Virus record (IMG/VR): IMGVR_UViG_3300026519_000570
Location: 1-23,979 of that record
Length of the DNA: 23,979 bases
Reading direction: 5' to 3' (one strand)
DNA from: a virus
Within the stretch, counting starts at the first letter, position 1. Each line of letters begins with the position of its first letter. Position numbers and translations under genes: made by a program. The notes under the pieces were generated by a model, which saw only the letters and a program-made list of their open reading frames with translations, did not search any database and was not told the origin of the DNA. Positions 1-6,723 of the stretch are shown here, one piece after another.

Positions 1-207
1 GTGATCGGATGGTTGCTCGGCAAGCTTTTCGGTTTCTATGTGAAGGATGTGCGTAGGCTTGATCCGGATAAACCTTTGCTTGTCGTAGTTCGTGGTGGCG
101 ATGACGAGGATGTGGCTCGTTTCTCCGCTGAACTGGGCAGGCATGTCTCGGATGTTATCGTTGTCGTCTCGGATTCTTTCGATGTCCAACTGATGAGGCT
201 AGGATGA
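1..207 (+). CDS. Small hypothetical phage protein, possibly 5'-truncated
   Basis: The reading frame is open from a GTG at the first base, giving 68 residues. The true start may lie upstream of the window, so no ribosome binding site can be judged. The N-terminus is hydrophobic (WLLGKLFGF) and the middle is an alternating valine/acidic stretch with a run VVVRGGDDED. I do not recognise a family. The stop overlaps the portal ATG as ATGA, so the two are translationally coupled. Its position just before the portal is where the large terminase or a small accessory gene usually ends, but 68 residues with no motif do not allow a terminase call. Confidence 0.6.
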   Translation: MIGWLLGKLFGFYVKDVRRLDPDKPLLVVVRGGDDEDVARFSAELGRHVSDVIVVVSDSFDVQLMRLG

Positions 208-1748
208 AGGTCGTATACAGGAAGTCCGCGGACAGAAAGCCAGTTGTTGTGTCTGGGCGATCCACTTCGCAGTCCTTGGCAATGCGGTTGGCCAAGGAGG
301 ATAGGGAGTGGAACGCTGAGCAGGCGCTTGATAGGGCTCGAGATAGGGTTCGTGTTGCCGGAGTTCATTCTTGGACTGCTGCCACGGTTCTGTCTATTGC
401 TAGGCCAATTGTGGCTATCCAGTGGGATGTTGTTCCGATTCGGACTGACATCGATGTGGACATCGATGACGTTGAGCCCATTCGGTCCTTCTTCGAGGAT
501 CGTTACAAGGACTACGTCCATGTGAGGGACTACATCACTACTGGCTCTAAGCTCATGTACACGGCTGCGAATCTCAAGTTGCATGGACAAGCGGCTTGGG
601 AGATCCTGTATGACGATGATGGGGTGCCTACCGGATTTGATGTGATTCCTGGGTACATTGTTCCCAATGTAGACGACGACGGGTATCTGGAGTCGCCTGC
701 TTTTACGGCTCATCTGTGGACGGGCGGTCAGGTTGAGTACGAGGTCGGTGACATCGTCTACTTCGTGATGCCGTGGCGGGAAGGAGCTCCGTGGGGGGAC
801 AGCGAGTATGATGCGTTGCTGGACGTGGTCATTCCTGCTGATATCCATGCTGGGATATCCTACAGGGAGATCTTTGAGAACATCAATGCTCCGTACAACG
901 GGGTTTGGGAGGTGGACCCGAACGTCTCGGACGAGGACTTCGAGTTCTTCCTCAACTTGCTGGATGAACGTTACACGGGGTCGAGGAATTACGGCAGAAA
1001 CATCGTGGCGATCCGTGGAACCGTGAACTGGAAGCCGACAGCATCTCTATCTGACGAGGATGCTCCATATCTGGGAGGGAGAGAGTTCAGCAGAGATGAG
1101 GTCGCATCGGTCACGGGAGTCAACACGAACAAGCTTGGGATCACGGCCAATGCGACCAAGGCCAACATGAGGGAGTCGAGGCGGGACTTCTTCGAGGCTG
1201 CTCAGGGTCCCATTCTCCGTGTCATGGAGGAGGTGATCACGGATCAGGTTATCTGGAGGCTGTTCGGCGAAGACCGTCTCTGTTTCAAGTTCCGTCAACC
1301 CGATTTTCTCAACGCGCTGGAGCGAGCGACGGTCAACATGCGGGAGATCCAAACCGGCGTCATCAGTCCGAACGAGGCGAGGGCTCAGAAGGGAATGCCT
1401 CCCAGGGATGGTGGCGATGTATATGTGGATCCAACCCAGGGACGTGCTCCCTCGCGTGTGGCAGGAGATGGCGAATCCGACATTCCAGAACCCGAAAGGC
1501 CGCCCAGGGATGAGGAGGACACGAGCAAGGATGTTCTTCGTGAATTGAGGCAGTGGATGCGCTTCGAGAAACGCATTCGTCAGGGGAAGCGTGCTAAGCG
1601 CAAGTTTTTCGTGAGGCATGTCCCTAGGCCCATTGCTGAGCTGATCGAGGACAGAATTGATGGTGTAGAAGATCCTGAGATTGTGGAAGAAGTGTTCAGG
1701 CAGATCATGGATGCTGTAGAAAAGGGGTATGAATATGAGTGCGACTAG
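204..1748 (+). CDS. Phage portal protein, HK97-type
   Basis: This 514-residue protein is the portal, the dodecameric ring at one capsid vertex through which DNA is packaged and to which the neck and tail attach. Length and organisation fit the HK97-like portal family. The N-terminal part includes HSWTAATVLSIARPIVAIQW, typical of the segment before the wing domain. A conserved late motif reads GVISPNEARAQKGMPP followed by GGDVYVDP, matching the family signature in which the stem/crown is followed by 'NEAR...G(L/M)PP...GD'. The last 90 residues are highly charged. GAGG lies six bases before the ATG. The next genes are a zinc ribbon, protease and capsid protein, the usual order for a head operon. 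The alternative, a different phage portal subfamily, would not change the role. Confidence 0.93.
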   Translation: MKVVYRKSADRKPVVVSGRSTSQSLAMRLAKEDREWNAEQALDRARDRVRVAGVHSWTAATVLSIARPIVAIQWDVVPIRTDIDVDIDDVEPIRSFFEDRYKDYVHVRDYITTGSKLMYTAANLKLHGQAAWEILYDDDGVPTGFDVIPGYIVPNVDDDGYLESPAFTAHLWTGGQVEYEVGDIVYFVMPWREGAPWGDSEYDALLDVVIPADIHAGISYREIFENINAPYNGVWEVDPNVSDEDFEFFLNLLDERYTGSRNYGRNIVAIRGTVNWKPTASLSDEDAPYLGGREFSRDEVASVTGVNTNKLGITANATKANMRESRRDFFEAAQGPILRVMEEVITDQVIWRLFGEDRLCFKFRQPDFLNALERATVNMREIQTGVISPNEARAQKGMPPRDGGDVYVDPTQGRAPSRVAGDGESDIPEPERPPRDEEDTSKDVLRELRQWMRFEKRIRQGKRAKRKFFVRHVPRPIAELIEDRIDGVEDPEIVEEVFRQIMDAVEKGYEYECD

Positions 1749-1980
1749 AGGATGGGATTGCGTCGCGTGCGGCACGAGTCTCGGATCCATCGAGAACGGC
1801 GTGCTTACTGCTGACGTGGACAGGGTTGTCGTGGATGGGAACAAGGTGATCGTGCATTGTCCTGATTGTGGCGCGACCAAGGTCTGGTATGTGTCGGATA
1901 GGCTGACCAATATTGCCAATGAGATCGCTGAGGAGTTCAAGCGTGCTGCCCGTCGATCTATGGTGAATAAGGTTGGCTGA
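1735..1980 (+). CDS. Small zinc-ribbon protein
   Basis: An 81-residue protein overlaps the end of the portal gene. ATG 1735 is preferred over the in-frame ATG 1729 because the purine-rich AAAAGGGG (1720-1727) is 7 bases before 1735 but only 1 base before 1729. Two CxxC knuckles, CVAC near the N-terminus and CPDC about 30 residues later, are the ligands of a zinc ribbon. The rest is a short helix-rich tail (ANEIAEEFKRAARR). Small zinc-ribbon proteins are common in phage head operons and may bind nucleic acid or protein; the function here is unknown. It is the last gene before the internal promoter at 1986. Confidence 0.75.
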   Translation: MSATRGWDCVACGTSLGSIENGVLTADVDRVVVDGNKVIVHCPDCGATKVWYVSDRLTNIANEIAEEFKRAARRSMVNKVG

Positions 1981-1985
1981 ATACA

Positions 1986-2014
1986 TTGACATTTCATGAA
2001 ATATGTGGTATAAT
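1986..2014 (+). promoter_or_regulatory. Consensus sigma70-type promoter with extended -10
   Basis: TTGACA (1986-1991) and TATAAT (2009-2014) are both exact consensus hexamers separated by exactly 17 bases. A TG pair at 2006-2007 gives the extended -10 form TGnTATAAT. It begins 5 bases after the zinc-ribbon stop and lies in an AT-rich gap that stands out from its neighbours. Predicted transcription start is near 2020-2022, leaving a leader of only about 15 bases before the ATG at 2035. It would drive the 85-residue protein, protease, capsid and possibly everything downstream. This is by far the best promoter I can see in the window. Confidence 0.85.
1991..2002. promoter_or_regulatory. 12-bp perfect palindrome in promoter spacer, candidate operator
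   Basis: ATTTCATGAAAT is its own reverse complement. It starts on the last base of the -35 hexamer and fills most of the spacer, where a bound dimeric repressor would block RNA polymerase. The sequence shows the dyad and its placement; that a protein binds there is inference. A short palindrome of this size is expected several times by chance in 24 kb, so only its position makes it notable. Confidence 0.45.
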
Positions 2015-2034
2015 ATATGCGCAGGAGGGTTGTC

Positions 2035-2292
2035 ATGCTGAGTCTGTGCGTCGGCGACATCATCGGGAGCGAGGATGAGCTGAACAGGATTCTTGCCGTG
2101 TGGGAGGGCCCTGTTCAGGATTTTGGCGGCGGTGTAAAGGACATTTTGGCGGAGGACTTTGTTGACATCGTGGGGAATTCCTATGTCAGGTGGTCTAGGA
2201 AGACTGGAATTCCTAGGAAGAGGATGAGGGAGATCATCGAGGAATGTCGCAGGGTCGCTGGTTTCAGTAGAGTATATGGGGGAGAGGAATGA
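2035..2292 (+). CDS. Hypothetical 85-residue head-operon protein
   Basis: An in-frame ATG at 2017 lies inside the -10 region of the promoter and cannot be on that transcript. The start at 2035 is therefore preferred; it follows AGGAGGG (2023-2029) with 5 bases spacing. The protein has an acidic N-terminal half and a basic C-terminal segment, VRWSRKTGIPRKRMREIIEE, whose pattern could be a small helix-turn-helix, but I cannot assign a family. It is the first gene after the promoter and overlaps the protease ATG as ATGA. A role in head assembly or control of the operon is possible; neither is shown. Confidence 0.7.
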   Translation: MLSLCVGDIIGSEDELNRILAVWEGPVQDFGGGVKDILAEDFVDIVGNSYVRWSRKTGIPRKRMREIIEECRRVAGFSRVYGGEE

Positions 2293-3362
2293 AGTACGGA
2301 AAGTCTGTTTACAAGTCCATGGATGGCATCCTCTCCGAGGATGAACGCATCGTGGGCGGTTTCTTCACGGATGATCTTGTGGACGAGTACGGCCACATGA
2401 TCTCTCGGGAGGCCATGGAGAAGGCGATTGAGGAGTATAAGGAGTGGATGAATATCCGTGATATGCATGGTCGTCCCGTTGGCAAGGCTATCCGTGTTGG
2501 CGGCGAGCCTTGGAACTACATCGAGGCCCAGATCATGGACGACGAGGTCTGGGACCTTGTGATGAAGGGTGTGTACAATGGGTTCAGCGTTGGCATTCTG
2601 GTCACGGATTTTCGCCTTGTCGACCTCGAGGATGTTCCGGAGGAGAAGTTCGCTGGCGTTACCGGTGCGGTCCGAAAGATGGTCGAGGATGTGGGCTTTG
2701 TGGTGGAGATCACGGACTGTGCCCTAATTGAGGTGAGCATCGTGGATCGCCCTGCGAATCCTCGTGCTCGTTTTGCTACTCTGACCAAGTATTTTGGTTC
2801 CGACGGAGAGATTATGGAACTTCCTTCCGTGGATAAGGTTGTGAAGTCCGTCGAGGTCGGGGAAGCGGAGGTTGAAGAGGATGTCGTGGCTGAGGTCCAT
2901 GTTGACGAGAAGGTCGAGATGGAGACTCATGCTGATCCGGCTTACGTTGAGAGCGTGGATGAAAAGGAGGGCGAGAGCGATGATGTGATGGTCTTCGTTG
3001 TTCAGCACGATATGGATGTTCTGAAGGATGTTGTGTCGGAATGTGTTCGTGCTGAGATGTCGGCTTTCGCGGAGAAAATGACCGAGAAGTTCTCCCTTGT
3101 TGTGGATGAGAAGCTCTCGGCTATCTCTGGCGATGAGGATGACGGTGAGATGGAAGCCCTAGATGCGATCGAGGTCATGGCTGCCATCTTCTCAGATGAG
3201 AAGTTCCTCGACACAGTCGCCGACAGGATTGCGAAGAAGCTCCGCGGTGGCCGATCTCGTGTGGCTCGGCGTACTGTCGAGAAGGACACGGAGAAGCAGA
3301 TCTCGGACGGAGATGTCCGTGTCATTGCCGAGCGTGTCGCAAAGATGATTTTTGAATCTTAA
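2289..3362 (+). CDS. Prohead protease (HK97/XkdF-like) with long acidic C-terminal extension
   Basis: The first 165 residues resemble phage prohead serine proteases of the herpesvirus-assemblin fold. They contain RDMHGRPVGK with candidate catalytic His60, NGFSVGILVTD, and EVSIVDRPANPRA with candidate nucleophile Ser150. These match the family pattern 'H...VG', 'GFSVG' and 'E(V/I)S(L/I)VDRPANP'. Such enzymes cleave scaffold and sometimes capsid N-termini inside the immature head. Residues from about 175 to 357 are strongly acidic, then helical and charged, unlike the catalytic part. There is no separate scaffold gene before the capsid gene and the capsid protein lacks a long N-terminal delta-like domain, so this extension may be the fused scaffold (inference). 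The start overlaps the upstream stop as ATGA. Confidence 0.88.
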   Translation: MKYGKSVYKSMDGILSEDERIVGGFFTDDLVDEYGHMISREAMEKAIEEYKEWMNIRDMHGRPVGKAIRVGGEPWNYIEAQIMDDEVWDLVMKGVYNGFSVGILVTDFRLVDLEDVPEEKFAGVTGAVRKMVEDVGFVVEITDCALIEVSIVDRPANPRARFATLTKYFGSDGEIMELPSVDKVVKSVEVGEAEVEEDVVAEVHVDEKVEMETHADPAYVESVDEKEGESDDVMVFVVQHDMDVLKDVVSECVRAEMSAFAEKMTEKFSLVVDEKLSAISGDEDDGEMEALDAIEVMAAIFSDEKFLDTVADRIAKKLRGGRSRVARRTVEKDTEKQISDGDVRVIAERVAKMIFES

Positions 3363-3380
3363 TGTTGGAGGAATGTGAAT

Positions 3381-4673
3381 ATGAGCACGTATATCAAGAA
3401 TGCATTGACTTCGGCGACCGGTTCTGCTCTGTTTCCCGAGGATCTATCGCCCGCCCTTGTTGAATATCTTCAGAAGGCATCTCCGCTCTTCGCTATGCTG
3501 CCGCGGCGTGGTGTGACTTCCACTCCGCACCAGTATGTGGTCCGGACTGCCCTGCCCAATGCTTGGGTTGAGGCGGAGGGCACGGATCCGCAGTTCAGCA
3601 ATAGCAGCTATCAACGGAAGTCGGTGGATATCAAGGTTCTTCGAAGCTGGGGTTCTGTGACCGGATTCACCCAGCGTTTCACGGAACAGTTCATCGATGC
3701 GCTGGCTGCTGAGATCGACGGCAGCATGGCGAGTCTTACGGATGTGTTCGAGAACCAGATTCTGTGGGGTGACACGGCCGATGCCTTGCAGATGAAGGGT
3801 CTCGAGCAGTTCATGCGGGAGGATAGCACGGCTCTGGCGAACAATATCTTCGCTCCGGCTGCTGCGTTGACCCTCTCTGACCTCGACAATGCTCTGGACA
3901 CGGTCGAGGTCTACCGTGGCGTCATGCGGGATCCGAAAGCTTTCGTGATGTCTCCGCAGATGATCAGCCGTGTTACTTCTCTGCTTACTCGGATCCAGCG
4001 GACCGTGTCCGAGGTGGAGATCGAGGGCGGTTTCCGTGTAGCGACCTATCGGGGTGTTCCTCTGCTGCCCAGTGGGTTCGTTCGGCCCGCGAATACCACT
4101 ACTTCTCCTGCTGTAACCGCTACGGCTGCTGCGGGCGGCACGGTTCCGGATGGGACCTACTACTACGCTATCAGCAGCGTGACTATGTACGGGGAGCAGA
4201 CTGTTGGCGCCGAGGCGAATGTGACTCTGGGCACCGGCAACAACACCACTAACTTGACTTGGACCGCGGATCCGAATGCGGTTCTGTACAAGGTGTGGCG
4301 TGGTACCGTTTCCGGCAATCTCGAGCTGCTGGATGTGATCCCTGCCAAGACCTACACCAACGGCGCCCCCACGGGGAATGTCACGTCTTACAGCGATGAT
4401 GGGACCAAGACTCCTGTGGCTCAGATCAAGCCGTTGCAGGTCGTGTCCGGCGTCGTGGATGAGACTGTTTACCTCGTGAATCTGAGTCGGGATCGGGGTC
4501 TCTATCTGGCTGGTGGTGTGTCGCCTCTGGGTGAGCAGACCGAGGAGTTCGTGACCCTGACTCCGCTTGCTACTCGAAAGAGCTCGTTCGATTTCATGAT
4601 TGAGTCCTTCACCGCTCTGGTTGTGCAACAGCCCGTGGTGAATGTCATCATCCGGAACGTGCGAGCTGGCTAA
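3381..4673 (+). CDS. Major capsid protein with inserted fibronectin/Ig-like domain
   Basis: A 430-residue HK97-fold capsid protein follows the protease directly. ATG 3381 is preferred over the in-frame GTG 3375 because GGAGGA (3367-3372) is 8 bases before the ATG and only 2 before the GTG. The core includes LPRRGVTSTPHQYVVRT near the N-terminus, DPKAFVMSPQMISRV in the A/P-domain region and a C-terminal strand. At about residues 243-344 the capsid sequence is interrupted by a beta-rich segment: PDGTYYYAISSVTMYGEQ, then LTWTADPNAVLYKVWRGT, then SYSDDGTKTP. This is the pattern of a fibronectin type III/Ig-like domain, after which the capsid fold resumes at AQIKPLQVV. Surface Ig-like domains on capsids are known and are thought to aid adhesion. 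Confidence 0.9.
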   Translation: MSTYIKNALTSATGSALFPEDLSPALVEYLQKASPLFAMLPRRGVTSTPHQYVVRTALPNAWVEAEGTDPQFSNSSYQRKSVDIKVLRSWGSVTGFTQRFTEQFIDALAAEIDGSMASLTDVFENQILWGDTADALQMKGLEQFMREDSTALANNIFAPAAALTLSDLDNALDTVEVYRGVMRDPKAFVMSPQMISRVTSLLTRIQRTVSEVEIEGGFRVATYRGVPLLPSGFVRPANTTTSPAVTATAAAGGTVPDGTYYYAISSVTMYGEQTVGAEANVTLGTGNNTTNLTWTADPNAVLYKVWRGTVSGNLELLDVIPAKTYTNGAPTGNVTSYSDDGTKTPVAQIKPLQVVSGVVDETVYLVNLSRDRGLYLAGGVSPLGEQTEEFVTLTPLATRKSSFDFMIESFTALVVQQPVVNVIIRNVRAG

Positions 4674-4683
4674 TGATATCGTC

Positions 4684-4715
4684 GGGGGAGGGACGGTTTC
4701 CATCGTCCTTCCCCC
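4684..4715 (+). terminator. Strong hairpin after the capsid gene (attenuator or processing site)
   Basis: GGGGGAGGGACG (4684-4695) pairs with CGTCCTTCCCCC (4704-4715), a 12-bp stem with one G-U pair and an 8-base loop, starting 10 bases after the capsid stop. No U-tract follows, so it is not a classical intrinsic terminator. It could be a partial terminator, an RNA 3'-end stabiliser or a processing site that lets capsid mRNA exceed downstream mRNA. Confidence 0.6.
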
Positions 4716-4732
4716 AGATCCTCCTTGGGGGA
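4710..4732 (+). promoter_or_regulatory. Alternative hairpin covering the next ribosome binding site
   Basis: TCCCCC (4710-4715) can also pair with GGGGGA (4727-4732), the apparent ribosome binding site for ATG 4737, across an 11-base loop. This uses the same C-run as the 3' arm of the larger 4684-4715 hairpin, so the two folds exclude each other. Pairing is seen in sequence; regulation is inference. The upstream hairpin is far longer and would normally win, freeing the ribosome binding site. Confidence 0.3.
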
Positions 4733-4736
4733 CCGA

Positions 4737-5318
4737 ATGGCTTGGGAGATTGTCAGCGCGGACTATGTAGCCGATATGTGTGGCCTGACCGTTCAGGAGT
4801 TGGACGACAGGTGGTACGATTTTGCTGTGGACCTCATCCGTCGTCGTGTCGGAGAGAGTGCCGTACAGCCGGTTCAGGTCACCGAGAAGCTGAATGGGAA
4901 CGGAACTCGCTACATTAGGGTGAGTCGTCCTCCTATTGATTTCGTGTCTCAGCTCAAGGTCGAGGACGCTGTTATACCAAGTAATCTGTACACCAACACG
5001 GAGCTGTACGTCGTCCTCGTGGACAAGATTGCCGTGAATCCGCATGTCGAGATGGATGTGTTTCCCGTCGGCATTGCCAACGTCGAGGTGACGTACACCA
5101 CGAAGGATCCGGACAATGTGGTTGCCAATGCAATCGCGCTGGTGATCAGGGAGTTGGCGACGATCAAGAAGACGCAGGGTGGTCTTGTGAGATTTCAGAC
5201 GTTTGTCTCGGGTGAGAGGAACGAGAATGACCTGAGAGCTCTTTCTCCTGCTGCCCACAAGCGCGTCATCCAGATTGTGGAGTCCCTGCTGCCGAGAGGG
5301 AAGTTCAATGCGCGATGA
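4737..5318 (+). CDS. Head-tail connector (neck adaptor) protein
   Basis: A 193-residue protein sits immediately after the capsid gene, where the adaptor that docks on the portal is normally encoded. ATG 4737 is preferred to the in-frame TTG 4725, since GGGGGA at 4727-4732 serves the ATG with four bases spacing. The N-terminal part (ADYVADMCGLTVQELDDRWYDFAVDLIRRRVG) is helical, like the 'VTLEEAK...' helices of connector proteins. The middle is beta-rich (RYIRVSRPPIDFVSQLKVED, VEVTYTT), followed by a helix NAIALVIRELATI. This arrangement fits gp6/gp15-type adaptors, though without a diagnostic motif. Its end overlaps the next gene by 11 bases. Confidence 0.65.
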   Translation: MAWEIVSADYVADMCGLTVQELDDRWYDFAVDLIRRRVGESAVQPVQVTEKLNGNGTRYIRVSRPPIDFVSQLKVEDAVIPSNLYTNTELYVVLVDKIAVNPHVEMDVFPVGIANVEVTYTTKDPDNVVANAIALVIRELATIKKTQGGLVRFQTFVSGERNENDLRALSPAAHKRVIQIVESLLPRGKFNAR

Positions 5319-5958
5319 TGAAGGGATTGCTGGTCTTGGCAGAAGGATAGCTGAGAGATATGGGGATGAGTTCAAGGGGGCTCTTTCGGGGAGGCTGAGG
5401 CGTGGCTCCATGGTAGCCGTGATGTATGTTTTTGGCGCAAGACGGCTTGCTATCGGCCACGCGATCAGGGAGATCCATCCCAGGGTTGCTCGCCTTGGAC
5501 TGCGCAGGCTGTCTGAGAGGATTGTCAGAGCCATCAGAGTTGCTCTCAGGCCTATAACGAGGAGTGGTAGGCTTGCCAATTCGTTCGGGTGCGATCTGAG
5601 GGAGAACTGGTCCGATATCTACACAACTGAGCCGTATGGTGTGTCCATACTGCCTGATGGCAAGCTGGATGAGGGTATTCCATCCATAGAGGATCTGAAG
5701 GCGTGGGCGAGAAGGAAGCCCGAGTTGAGGGATCTCGACGAGAAGGATTTTGAGAGAACGATGTATGCCATCCAGAGGGCGATTAAGACAAAGAGAGGGC
5801 TTGGGAAGACAGGACGATCCACGCTGGTTGCTTTGCCTCCCAAGGGCAAGCGTGCATACGAGTATCGGGAAGTGGCGTTTTCTCTTGTTGAAAGATCTGA
5901 GGTTGGCGGTACCGACATGGAGAAGGCGTGGGAGGAGGTCCTGAGTGAGTTGGATTGA
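5308..5958 (+). CDS. Neck/tail-completion protein, HK97 gp10-like
   Basis: The 216-residue product starts at ATG 5308 with GAGAGGG (5294-5300) 7 bases upstream; further upstream in-frame starts would overlap the connector gene more. The N-terminal third is rich in arginine. A motif RPITRSGRLANSFG resembles the 'P.DTG.LR.SI' signature of HK97 gp10-like neck proteins, and YGVSILPDG is the kind of beta hairpin that follows it. A segment GIPSIEDLKAWARRK is also familiar from such proteins. It would act at the head-tail joint, stopping DNA leakage or joining the tail. The C-terminus contains a second helical domain. The family assignment rests on motif resemblance only. Confidence 0.6.
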   Translation: MRDDEGIAGLGRRIAERYGDEFKGALSGRLRRGSMVAVMYVFGARRLAIGHAIREIHPRVARLGLRRLSERIVRAIRVALRPITRSGRLANSFGCDLRENWSDIYTTEPYGVSILPDGKLDEGIPSIEDLKAWARRKPELRDLDEKDFERTMYAIQRAIKTKRGLGKTGRSTLVALPPKGKRAYEYREVAFSLVERSEVGGTDMEKAWEEVLSELD

Positions 5959-6373
5959 TCTGGCCAACACGGTCAAGGCGTATATGCAGTCTTATGTGAC
6001 CGGATTGGATGGAGGAAATGTCGTCATTGGCGATGAGCTTGCTGTTGTCAGCGCGATGGCGACCGGCGGGTACAGCGTGGGTTGCGTAGTTGCTTATGAC
6101 ACGGCCGATTCCGTTGGAAGTCGTTTTGTCGATAGGCGCATGATCTACTCTGTGATGGCCAACGTGTTCTCCGAGGTAGATGGGTCTGATCTGGTTGGAG
6201 CGTATAGCAGGGCCGTGTCCATGGTGCAGGAAGCGTTAGACAACATCAGTTCCTCTGGGATGTTCAAGAACTACGTGGTGCGCAGGGTTGGGGCAGGTCC
6301 TGTGATCCAGTACGTTCGCAGTGACCGTTACTACTACGTCGTTCCCATAGACTTTCAGGTGGAGACAGGATGA
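5945..6373 (+). CDS. Tail terminator-like / minor capsid protein
   Basis: The 142-residue gene starts with GTG, supported by GGAGGAGG (5931-5938) six bases before, and overlaps the preceding gene by 14 bases. It has a helical N-terminus (WIDLANTVKAYMQSYV), a central helix (DLVGAYSRAVSMVQEALDNI) and a C-terminal beta strand pair (RYYYVVPIDFQVETG). A small alpha/beta protein ending in a 'V.FQV..' strand, just before the tail genes, fits tail-terminator proteins that cap the tail tube and join it to the head. No residue-level signature proves this, and a second neck protein is the alternative. Confidence 0.55.
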   Translation: MSWIDLANTVKAYMQSYVTGLDGGNVVIGDELAVVSAMATGGYSVGCVVAYDTADSVGSRFVDRRMIYSVMANVFSEVDGSDLVGAYSRAVSMVQEALDNISSSGMFKNYVVRRVGAGPVIQYVRSDRYYYVVPIDFQVETG

Positions 6374-6723
6374 TGAAAAACAAGAAGAAGGGCAAGAAGA
6401 GGGGTAAGAAGAAGAAGAAATCTGCTGGTGATACTATGGATGGGATCGAAGCGATTCGTGCCGTTCTGCGTGGCGAGGACGTTGTGTTTGATGAGGTGAC
6501 GGTTGATCCGACTCCGTGGCCCATGCACATGGTTGGACCGAAGTTTCACCGTGTGGTGGCAGAGGGCGGCATCCTGAGGATCCATGTGGATCTGGGTACG
6601 GATGACGATCTCTTCGTGGGCTTTGAGCGTGTGGACGAGGACGGGGACTACATTGTGTACAGGAGGCTAGGCGCTGATGCGAACGATGGTGGTGGCCCCG
6701 GGGCCGACGACGAGTACATTTGA
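6370..6723 (+). CDS. Hypothetical protein with lysine-rich N-terminus
   Basis: The 117-residue protein begins with an extreme basic tract (MMKNKKKGKKRGKKKKK); the corresponding DNA is an almost pure purine run. The remainder is acidic and beta-prone, ending in a Gly/Asp-rich tail. AGGTGGAG (6357-6364) lies five bases before ATG 6370 and eight before ATG 6373; either could be used. The basic tract could bind DNA, RNA or an acidic protein partner. Its last 47 bases overlap the glycosyltransferase gene, suggesting the two are co-translated. No family is recognised and the function is unknown. Confidence 0.6.
   Translation: MMKNKKKGKKRGKKKKKSAGDTMDGIEAIRAVLRGEDVVFDEVTVDPTPWPMHMVGPKFHRVVAEGGILRIHVDLGTDDDLFVGFERVDEDGDYIVYRRLGADANDGGGPGADDEYI

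Noticed and set aside
4673-4918. 81-codon + strand frame overlapping the connector gene start
   Set aside because: It overlaps the connector in another frame, starts within the hairpin region without a ribosome binding site, and shows no domain.
3444-5579. 711-codon open frame on the - strand
   Set aside because: It lies opposite well-supported capsid and connector genes, spans three + strand genes, and has low-complexity composition (Arg/Ser/His-rich) with no domain pattern; it is a codon-bias shadow.
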